A program made the translations under genes and the position numbers. Below, piece by piece: positions 17,260-24,457 of a stretch of 64,000 nucleotides of DNA (its first letter is position 1; each line of letters begins with the position of its first letter). Source of the DNA: Burkholderia sp. Ac-20365 (GTDB lineage Bacteria > Pseudomonadota > Gammaproteobacteria > Burkholderiales > Burkholderiaceae); NCBI RefSeq assembly GCF_017104715.1, contig NZ_JAAGPI010000021.1, positions 62,001 through 126,000 on the forward strand. Direction: 5' to 3'. The notes beneath the pieces were generated by a model. That model was not told the DNA's origin, made no database searches, and saw only the letters and a list, made by a program, of their open reading frames with translations.

Positions 17260-18227
17260 ACCTGCAATGGAGTACGTCCGGTAGACAATGGGGCAAGAAA
17301 CTCACGCAGATCCTGCAATACGCGTTGAGGCGCTTCTTCCATTGGAATGTGACCGAGGTTTTCGTACATAACCGAACGTGCGCCTGGAATGCGGCGCGTG
17401 AATTCGGTTGCATGTGCAGGCGGTATCCAGCGGTCTTTTGCGCCCCACAACACGAGCGTGGGCACGTCGAGCGAATCAAGCACACTGGTGTCGAGATCGG
17501 CGAAGTCCAGCGTCGGCACCATCTTGCCGATTGCCTCGCGCGTGCCTTCGCCATGAAAGAACTCGACGTAGCGACGCAGTACGCCGGGCGTGATCTTGCT
17601 CGCATCCCCGTACACATTTCGCACGGCGCTCTTGATGATCGCTTCCGGCAGCCACCACGGCGCGCTCATGCGAACGGGCGCGTGATTGAACAGGCCGATG
17701 TAGATTGGCAGCTTCATCGGGAAACCGGCTGCGTCGATCAGCACGAGGCGTTCGACGGCATCGCGATGGCGCACCGCGTAGTCCCACGCTAGCAGGCCGC
17801 CCAGCGAATTGCCGACCAGCGTGGCGCGCGCGATGCCGAGCGCCTGCATGAATGTACCGAAGAAGCGACGATAGGCAGGAAGGTTCATCGTTTCGATCTC
17901 ACCCGCCGCATTGCGCAGCGGGCCCGTCACCCCGAACGGCGGGAGGTCGAGCCGGATCACGCGATGCTCGCGTGCCATCGCGGATGCAATATCGTTCCAC
18001 GTGTGCAGTGATGACGCAAACCCGTGAATCATCACGATCGTGCTGTCGCCCGCGCCCTCGTCGATATAGTGCACATCAGCGCCCATGATCTGCACGAATC
18101 GTGAACCCGCTTGTGTATAACGGCGTTTCAGTTCATCTCGCGGGACGCTCGTTATGCCGAGTCGCGCCGTGAGCGAGCGGGGTGGCAGCGGCGCGTGAGT
18201 CGTCCGCGTCATTTCGACGTTCTCCAT
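17256..18227 (-). CDS. Alpha/beta hydrolase
   Basis: A 323-residue alpha/beta-hydrolase. The oxyanion-hole HGFASSLHTW follows strand 3, the nucleophile elbow is GNSLGG with S141, the acid is the Asp of WGAKDRW and the base is the His of NLGHIPMEE. ATG at 18227 is preferred because GGGAGA lies just upstream. It is 55 bases downstream of the Baeyer-Villiger-type monooxygenase gene in the same direction. An ester-cleaving role after that oxygenase is a reasonable inference. Confidence 0.85.
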   Translation of the reverse strand: MENVEMTRTTHAPLPPRSLTARLGITSVPRDELKRRYTQAGSRFVQIMGADVHYIDEGAGDSTIVMIHGFASSLHTWNDIASAMAREHRVIRLDLPPFGVTGPLRNAAGEIETMNLPAYRRFFGTFMQALGIARATLVGNSLGGLLAWDYAVRHRDAVERLVLIDAAGFPMKLPIYIGLFNHAPVRMSAPWWLPEAIIKSAVRNVYGDASKITPGVLRRYVEFFHGEGTREAIGKMVPTLDFADLDTSVLDSLDVPTLVLWGAKDRWIPPAHATEFTRRIPGARSVMYENLGHIPMEEAPQRVLQDLREFLAPLSTGRTPLQV

Positions 18228-18282
18228 TTTTTCGTCTCCCTGTGTTGTACTGCTCAAATCACTCTGCTTGCAATGCACGCTC

Positions 18283-19764
18283 CTAAAGCGAAAAGGTGTA
18301 TTCGCTGCCACGCACGCGACGCGTGCGGCGGCGATAGCTAAAAGTGAATCGCGGCCAGATTGCCGTGATCTTGCCGCTCTTCGTCTGGTACCAGCTATGG
18401 CAGCCGCTTGCCCATACCGTGTTCTGCATGTCGCGTTGCAGGCTTGCATTGAAGGCGCGTTGCACATCGGCACGCAGGTTCATCGTGCGCGCACCGCGTC
18501 GCTGCAGTTCGCGCAGACATTCGGCAATGTATTGCACCTGCGACTCGATCATGTAGATCATCGAGTTGTGGCCGAGGATCGTGTTCGGCCCGGTCATGAT
18601 GAAGAAGTTAGGGAAGCCCGCGATGCTCGTGCCGAGATACGCTTCGGGTCCGTCGCGCAGCCAGAGTGCGCCGAGATCGACGCCGCCGAGTCCCGTCACG
18701 TCAAATGGCGCGCCGACGTCGTTCACCTGAAACCCCGTGCCGCAGATGATCGCGTCGACCGCGTGATGCGTGCCGTCGGCCGTCACGATACCGTCATGCA
18801 CGATATTGCGGATCGGCGTCGTGAGTACCTCGACATTCGGCTGGCGGAGCGCGGGATAGTAGTCACTCGACAACAGCACGCGTTTGCATCCGAGCGTGAA
18901 GTCGGGCGTCAGTTTCGCGCGCAGTGCAGGATCTTTCACCCGCCGTTCGAGGTAGCTGCGCGCAAATTTCATCGCGGGATTCACGAGCTTCGGATTGACG
19001 AAGAAGCCGAGCCCGCGTGACTCCATCTGCCAGTAGATTGCGCTGCGCACGCAACGTTGCGTGAACGGCAGATGCGTAAAGAACCAGCGCGCGCGTTGGC
19101 TGACCGGCTTGTCCGGCTTCGGCATGATCCACGGCGCAGTGCGCTGGAACAGCAGCATCTGCGCGACGCGCGGCTGGATTTGCGGAATGAACTGGATTGC
19201 ACTCGCGCCTGTGCCGATCACCGCCACACGTCGGCCGTCGAGCGGATAGTCATGGTCCCAGCGTGCCGAGTGAAATATCTTTCCACCGAATGTATCGAGC
19301 CCTTCGATTTGCGGCATCGCTGGCCGCGACAATTGCCCGATCGCAGAGATGACCGCATCCGCTTCGACGGTTTCATGTACGCCATTACGTACGATGTCGA
19401 GCAGCCACACGAGTCGTGTTTCGTCGAAACGCGCAGCCGTCACGCGTGCATTGAACTGCATCGCACTGTCGACCTGATACTTCCGTGCACAATGCTTCAG
19501 GTATGCGAGGATTTCCTCCTGATGACTGAACGCGCGCGACCACGACGGGTTTGCTTCGAATGAAAACGAGTACAGATGCGATGGCACATCGCATGCAGCG
19601 CCGGGATAGGTGTTGTCGCGCCACGTACCACCCAGATCGCTCGCCGCTTCATAGATCGTGAACGACGTATAGCCCATGCGCTTTAAACGGACCGCCATGC
19701 CGATGCCCGAGAATCCGCTTCCGATAATCGCGATTCGCATGTCAGAAGAACGGGGTGAAGGCAT
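18283..19764 (-). CDS. Flavin-containing / Baeyer-Villiger-type monooxygenase
   Basis: A 493-residue NAD(P)H- and FAD-dependent oxygenase. The FAD Rossmann motif is GSGFSG near the N-terminus, followed by DLGGTWRDNTYPGAACDVPSH. The Baeyer-Villiger fingerprint FxGxxxHxxxW is present as FGGKIFHSARW. The NADPH Rossmann motif is GTGASA. Such enzymes turn ketones into esters or lactones, or hydroxylate chains. ATG at 19764 is chosen for its GGAG site ten bases upstream; in-frame starts at 19785 and 19800 (TTG) are possible. It forms an operon with the hydrolase gene and is divergent from the TetR gene. Confidence 0.88.
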   Translation of the reverse strand: MPSPRSSDMRIAIIGSGFSGIGMAVRLKRMGYTSFTIYEAASDLGGTWRDNTYPGAACDVPSHLYSFSFEANPSWSRAFSHQEEILAYLKHCARKYQVDSAMQFNARVTAARFDETRLVWLLDIVRNGVHETVEADAVISAIGQLSRPAMPQIEGLDTFGGKIFHSARWDHDYPLDGRRVAVIGTGASAIQFIPQIQPRVAQMLLFQRTAPWIMPKPDKPVSQRARWFFTHLPFTQRCVRSAIYWQMESRGLGFFVNPKLVNPAMKFARSYLERRVKDPALRAKLTPDFTLGCKRVLLSSDYYPALRQPNVEVLTTPIRNIVHDGIVTADGTHHAVDAIICGTGFQVNDVGAPFDVTGLGGVDLGALWLRDGPEAYLGTSIAGFPNFFIMTGPNTILGHNSMIYMIESQVQYIAECLRELQRRGARTMNLRADVQRAFNASLQRDMQNTVWASGCHSWYQTKSGKITAIWPRFTFSYRRRTRRVRGSEYTFSL

Positions 19765-19830
19765 GGGTTCAACGCTCCGGCGCATCGTCGAAGTCTGCAA
19801 GCTCTCCGATGGCGAATAAGAGAAAAATGG

Positions 19831-19905
19831 AGTTGTCTACATCCGTCTACGACGGTTTATGCGCAGGGTAGACAACTGTACACATCGCGTCAAGATCGTT
19901 GTACA
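19831..19905. promoter_or_regulatory. Operator region between the monooxygenase operon and the tetR gene
   Basis: A perfect 10-base inverted repeat, AGTTGTCTAC (19831-19840) and GTAGACAACT (19868-19877), flanks 27 bases. An extra direct GTCTAC is at 19845. Two TGTACA palindromes follow at 19877-19882 and 19900-19905. Its position between divergent genes fits binding by the TetR regulator encoded next to it. Confidence 0.6.
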
Positions 19906-19966
19906 TTGCTGACTCCAAGGCCAACGCAGTGGCATCGGCCCAAATGGCGTCGCTATACGGAAGCTC

Positions 19967-20590
19967 ATGCAACTCGCATCAGAACTGGAACTCGCTCCCG
20001 GCAAGCGCAAGCTGATCGAGGCTGCGTTGCGCCTGACCGCGGGCGGCCGCAGCTTCGCAAGCCTCGGGCTGCGCGAGATTGCGCGCGAGGCGGGCCTCAA
20101 TCCCAACACGTTCTATCGGCACTTCGATACGCTAGACGATCTGGCGCGCGAAGCCGTTGAGTCCGTCAGCCGGCGTCTGCGTCCGATGCTTCGGCGCGAA
20201 CGCTGGCTTGCTGCGCATGACGAGCCGCATAGCGTGCCGCGTCGCGCATGCGCCGCGTTCTTCGCATTCGCGCTGGAAAACCGTGAGGCGTTTCTAAGTG
20301 CGCTGGCCGAGTATCACGGTACATCGCCGGCCCTGCGCGAAGCTGTGCGTGTGAACCTGAACGAAGTGTCGGCCGAAATGGCCGAGGACGTCGTGCAACT
20401 AAAACTCATGCCGACGTTGACGCGCGAGACCGTCGAGGAAATCTGCACGCAGATCGTGCTGCAACTGTTTCATCTGTCGCATGAATTCATCGGCAATGCG
20501 GTGCAGCGCGAGTCGCTGATCGATTACGCGGAGCGTTTCATCGTCAGGCTGTTTGCGGGCGCCGTCGTGCTCGCGCAGCACGAAGCGTAA
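19967..20590 (+). CDS. TetR family transcriptional regulator (FabR-like)
   Basis: A 207-residue repressor. The N-terminal HTH (about 13-58) contains RSFASLGLREIAREAGLNPNTFYRHF, very like the FabR subgroup, which senses acyl chains in fatty acid metabolism. The C-terminal ligand domain is less conserved. It probably controls the divergent monooxygenase/hydrolase operon through the inverted repeats between them. The effector is unknown; an aliphatic ketone, ester or acyl-CoA is only a guess. A terminator follows. Confidence 0.85.
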   Translation: MQLASELELAPGKRKLIEAALRLTAGGRSFASLGLREIAREAGLNPNTFYRHFDTLDDLAREAVESVSRRLRPMLRRERWLAAHDEPHSVPRRACAAFFAFALENREAFLSALAEYHGTSPALREAVRVNLNEVSAEMAEDVVQLKLMPTLTRETVEEICTQIVLQLFHLSHEFIGNAVQRESLIDYAERFIVRLFAGAVVLAQHEA

Positions 20591-20593
20591 TGA

Positions 20594-20619
20594 AAAAGGG
20601 CTCCGTGAGGAGCCCTTCG
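20594..20619. terminator. Hairpin after the tetR gene
   Basis: AAGGGCTCC pairs with GGAGCCCTT around a short loop. An A run precedes it, so it would also work for the converging TPR-protein gene. Confidence 0.7.
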
Positions 20620-20665
20620 TGTGTGCCTGAGCAGAGGAAGTGAAGCGGGAAGTGACGCGGGCGCG

Positions 20666-21880
20666 TCAGGTGTCGTTCCAGCCGCCCGAATCGTCGTTGC
20701 TGCCCATATCGACGCCGCCATCTCCGCCGCCGTCGCTCCAGTCGTTCGAACCCTGGCCGAAGTCGATCGAACCTGCGTCGTTGCCGCCGCGTTTGCGCGA
20801 TTCGTCGTCGACGATCACATCGCGTTCGACTACGCGGTCGCGTCCCGAGTTGAGCGCTTCACCGAGCAGCACGCCCGTCAGCAACCCACCCATGCCGCCG
20901 CCGAAGCCGCCACCTTGCTGCACGATGACAGGCGGCTGCTGTTGCTGCGGCGGATACGGGTAGGGCGCTTGCGGCGGATAACCTTGCTGCTGGCCGCGAC
21001 CGAACGCCTGGTCGGCTTCGCGCGCGAAAGAGGAGTCGCCACCAACAGGAGCTGCAGGCGCCGCATTCGGATCGGGCCGGCCTTCGGCGCGCGCCTTCAG
21101 GCTCGCAACCTGCCGTTCGAGATCTTCGATCTGATACGGCGGCACAGGATTCTTGCTGTTCGACAGCGCTTCGACCAACTGACGCAACTGCGTTTCCGCG
21201 CCTTCGACTTCGCGTTCAAGCGCTTCATGCCCCGGCGCTGTCGACAGTTTTACGTCGAGCTTCAGCGAGCGCACGTCGTTGAGCAGGTCGGTCGCGCGCT
21301 TGAGTTGCACGCGACGATCGTCGTTGGCGCGCGTGTCGTCCTGGGAGCGCGCGCGGCGCAGCGTCCAGCGCAGGACAAGTGCGATCGCGCCGATCAGCAC
21401 GACGATGCCGATCCACATGCCCATTGAAGGACCGTGCCGCTCAGGCGCCGCCTGCAAAGCCGACGGCGCGGCTGTCGTGGATTCCTGCTGCGCAAACGGA
21501 TTGCTGGTGCGATGCGTGACACCGCCGCTGCCGCCGCTCACGCGCGCGGCGTCCGCACGCAGACGCGCTTCCGTCTCCGCGAAGCGGCCAGGATCGGTGA
21601 AGCGGACCTGCGGGTCGAGGGTTTTCGCCTGTTGAAGCTGTGCGAGCGCGTCGGCGGGGCGACCTTCGCGGTCGAGCACCTGCGCGTACAGATAGTGTGC
21701 GCGCGCGCTATCGGGATGCGCCTTCAGCACCTCGTTCAACTGCGAGTCGGCCTTGCGCCAGTCCTGCTGTTGAATCGAGGTTTCGATCTGCGTCGCCGTC
21801 GGCACCGCGAAGGCGGAGCCCGATACGAGCATCAGCGAAAGCGTCAGGGAAACACCAGCTGCTGCGAGGAATTTTTTCAT
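20666..21880 (-). CDS. TPR-containing membrane protein with low-complexity C-terminus
   Basis: A 404-residue protein. It has a signal peptide (1-25, ending SAFA), a TPR-like region (about 30-100) and a single membrane helix (about 153-173). A charged segment (175-270) comes next, then a Pro/Gln-rich part with PPQQQQPP, a glycine-rich GGGFGGGMGG stretch, and an Asp/Ser/Gly-rich tail. The function is unknown. It is downstream of pspA on the same strand, so a role in envelope stress or membrane maintenance is inferred. ATG at 21880 gives the signal peptide; an in-frame start at 21898 adds six residues. Confidence 0.8.
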   Translation of the reverse strand: MKKFLAAAGVSLTLSLMLVSGSAFAVPTATQIETSIQQQDWRKADSQLNEVLKAHPDSARAHYLYAQVLDREGRPADALAQLQQAKTLDPQVRFTDPGRFAETEARLRADAARVSGGSGGVTHRTSNPFAQQESTTAAPSALQAAPERHGPSMGMWIGIVVLIGAIALVLRWTLRRARSQDDTRANDDRRVQLKRATDLLNDVRSLKLDVKLSTAPGHEALEREVEGAETQLRQLVEALSNSKNPVPPYQIEDLERQVASLKARAEGRPDPNAAPAAPVGGDSSFAREADQAFGRGQQQGYPPQAPYPYPPQQQQPPVIVQQGGGFGGGMGGLLTGVLLGEALNSGRDRVVERDVIVDDESRKRGGNDAGSIDFGQGSNDWSDGGGDGGVDMGSNDDSGGWNDT

Positions 21881-21985
21881 GATGCGGGCCGGGCGCATTG
21901 ACGCCCGTCTCCATGACTATCGAGTTGCTGCGCCGCGCGGCAATCGTGCAAAGTATTCGATACCGCGCGGCGCATCGCCATGCGC

Positions 21986-22666
21986 TTACTGCGCCGGCGT
22001 GTCCAGCTGCTTCTTCAGCGCGGCGAGACGGTCGTCGACGGACGGGCCGCGGTTCAGGTCCGCGAGCTTGTCGTCGAGCGCCTTGCCGCTCTTCACGTCA
22101 GCCGAATTCAGGCGCGCATCCGAACGTGCTGTCGACAGCGCGACCTTGTCTTCCAGCTTCTGAAAATCTTCAGCAAGATTCTTGCCGCCGATTCCGCCCA
22201 ACGCGGTCGCAGCCGTGTCCTTGGCTTCCGCGATCTGCTGCTTGGCCTGCAGGATGTTCGAGCGTGCGTTCAGGTCGTTGCGGCGCTGGCGCATGTCGTC
22301 GATCTGCGTCTTCAGCTGATCGACGGAAGGCTCGAGCGTGGTCAGTTCCTTCGCGAGCGCATCGCGCTCCGCTTCGGCGGTAGCCTGCGCGCCGAGTGCT
22401 TCACGTGCGAGCGCTTCGTCGCCAGCTTGCAGCGCGCGCTTCGCGCCGTCTTCGTACTTCTTCGCCTTGTCGGCGGCCACGTCGCGCTTGCTTTGCTGCG
22501 TGGCAACCTGCGCCTGGATCTCGATCAGCGAGTTCTCCGCTTTTGCGATGCTCTCGTCGAGTTCGCGCACGATCTGGCGCGCATCACGCGAGGGATCCTG
22601 CACGGAGTCGGCCGCGTCGTTCAAGAGACCTTTGACTGTCCGCGTGATGCTGTCAAAAAGCGACAT
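21986..22666 (-). CDS. PspA/IM30 family protein
   Basis: A 226-residue, almost wholly helical coiled-coil protein. The N-terminal amphipathic helix MSLFDSITRTVKGLLND, followed by LDESIAKAENSL, is the PspA/Vipp1 signature. Members bind stressed inner membranes and assemble ESCRT-III-like polymers. The start has a strong GGAGG site. No sigma54 promoter or pspF gene is visible nearby, so this copy is unlikely to follow the E. coli psp regulation. It probably forms an operon with the TPR-protein gene (105-base gap). Confidence 0.88.
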   Translation of the reverse strand: MSLFDSITRTVKGLLNDAADSVQDPSRDARQIVRELDESIAKAENSLIEIQAQVATQQSKRDVAADKAKKYEDGAKRALQAGDEALAREALGAQATAEAERDALAKELTTLEPSVDQLKTQIDDMRQRRNDLNARSNILQAKQQIAEAKDTAATALGGIGGKNLAEDFQKLEDKVALSTARSDARLNSADVKSGKALDDKLADLNRGPSVDDRLAALKKQLDTPAQ

Positions 22667-23170
22667 GAAATACCTCCATAAATTGAAATCGACGCTGAAT
22701 ACCCGGCGCTTGCAACCTCGTGCGCGACGACGTCGATTGAACGTAGTTTACGCCGCCCTGCGCGAGCTTGCGGGTCATGCTGCTTGCCATCAGACAGCGC
22801 GTTCTCGCGCATGTTTCATGATGGCTTCGCCGCCGGACCGGACATCGGGGCGCACGCACAAAATGCAATAGCTGCACGCAAATTTAACTTGCCTCAAGGT
22901 GCCCGCCAACGCTACGTCCACACGATGCAATCGATGCATGACCGGGCATTCAACAGCTCGCGGATATTACACCACGCGTACCCTTAAAACGGTCTTAAAG
23001 TGCGATTTGTTGCGCGTTTGGGCGGACGCTTTCGCAATCCTTCGCAGCATAGGCTCGCATGCGCAACGTGATGAACGAATCAGCGCGCGGATTTGTCAAA
23101 GTGCGTAGCCGGATTCTTTCGGATAGCCGACGATACAGCCATCGCACGCACGACTCCTGGTGTCGTGTAT
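22667..23170. other. Non-coding region upstream of pspA
   Basis: About 500 bases. Apart from the pspA ribosome site, no gene, terminator or clear promoter is seen. A short direct repeat CTTAAA occurs twice near 22980-23000. Confidence 0.4.
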
Positions 23171-23839
23171 TCAGGCGAAGCGGCCGTTGCCTTCAGTGGG
23201 GTCGATGCCCGGTTCGTCGTCTTCGTGTTCCTGAGGGCGCTTGCCCGCAGCGTTGCGTTTCGACGGGAGCAGTGTGGAGGTTCTCGATGGCGCGCGCGCG
23301 TCGCTGGCGGGATCGGCTGCGTTGCGTTCGTCAGCGGCATCGTGCGAGGCAAGCGCCGCGGCTTTCGCGGCCGCTACGCGCGCTGCGGCCTGGGCGGCGG
23401 CTGCGTGATCGTCCGCCAGGTTGTGCGTGCCGGGCGTCGCCAGCGCGGCGACGGAGGCAGCAACGGGGGCGGCGAGATCGATCGGCGCGAGTGGCTGTTG
23501 CGCGGCGCTGGTATCGGTGAAGACGGTATCGTTTTCAGTGCGCGCCTGTCTGTCGCGCGGAGCGGGCGACCTGAGCGCCGCGGGCGTGGTTTGCCGCAGA
23601 TGTCTGTTCGCCCGCGCCACGCGTTGCAGCGCTTCATTCAATGCATCGGGCTCACGCGGCGCGCGCAAACGGTCGACGATGCTCGCTGCCTTGACCTGCT
23701 CGCTGGTCGCGCCGAAGCTCAGTACCGCGCGGCGCATCAGTTCGCTGACGCTGATGCCGAGGTTTTCGGCCGTCGACGAGATGGCGCGTTTCTGGGCGGG
23801 CGTGACGAAGACGACGATGCGTTCGCTGGGCTTGTTCAT
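23171..23839 (-). CDS. Hypothetical protein with ribbon-helix-helix-like N-terminus and Ala-rich tail
   Basis: A 222-residue protein. The first 45 residues (ERIVVFVTPAQKRAISS, then LGISVSELMRRAVLSFG) resemble a ribbon-helix-helix DNA-binding fold of the CopG/MobC type. The rest, from about 75, is an Ala/Pro/Arg-rich, probably disordered chain with long Ala-His-Asp runs. No family is recognised for the tail. It is alone between long non-coding stretches. A DNA-binding role is inferred from the N-terminus only. Confidence 0.65.
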   Translation of the reverse strand: MNKPSERIVVFVTPAQKRAISSTAENLGISVSELMRRAVLSFGATSEQVKAASIVDRLRAPREPDALNEALQRVARANRHLRQTTPAALRSPAPRDRQARTENDTVFTDTSAAQQPLAPIDLAAPVAASVAALATPGTHNLADDHAAAAQAAARVAAAKAAALASHDAADERNAADPASDARAPSRTSTLLPSKRNAAGKRPQEHEDDEPGIDPTEGNGRFA

Positions 23840-24457
23840 AGATCGGCTCGCGTTCTTTGTTTAGTGTCGAACTGCGGAGGAATCCGGGCAGGGCGCGGCA
23901 GGGCGGCAACTCATTCCTGGCGCGCGTCGATCCATCATAAGACTAAATGGCGGTGCGCGCGGGCGCAAATAGGGCGGGACGTAAAATGGCTGTCACATCA
24001 ACGAGTTGGCGCGCTTGCGGAAGCCTTGTCCACAGGGCTCTCCACATTTTCTGTTGATAACTGCACGGGCGCGGCGCAGTGGGGCTTTCGGGGCGCAGAA
24101 CGGTGTTTTTTCTTACTGCGGGGCACAATCATGAGGGAATTCTTACAAAAAAATCACGTTCCGCGCCGCTTGATTTCTTTAAAATGCGCTGTTACGTTGC
24201 GCCAGACACTGCCCGGGCGTGCCGTGCGACCGGCCGGGACGGGGTGACACATCCGGTGTCGTGCGGCAGCAGTCGTCAGGGCGGAGACCGTCGTGATGCG
24301 CTGCACACGTTAGCCTTCGACGGATCGGGGAGCACGTCTTTCTGGCGAGCAACGGTGTCATGGCTGTGCGCGGACGCGCGCGAGCGGCACCACGATTTCG
24401 ATTCAAGCGCACCACGCGTGCCAATCCTGCGTGTAGGAAGCGCCAATCATTCCAGTC
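23840..24457. other. Non-coding region upstream of mrcA with DnaA-box-like sequences
   Basis: About 620 bases without a convincing gene. It includes TTGTCCACA (24026-24034), CTCCACAT (about 24040-24047) and CTGTTGATAA (24051-24060), each close to the DnaA box TTATCCACA or its complement. A TAAAAT at 24180-24185 could be the -10 of the mrcA promoter. Confidence 0.4.

Noticed and set aside
24020..24065. Replication origin (DnaA boxes near 24026-24060)
   Set aside because: Only three imperfect boxes, no AT-rich unwinding region and no dnaA, dnaN, parAB or repA gene nearby.
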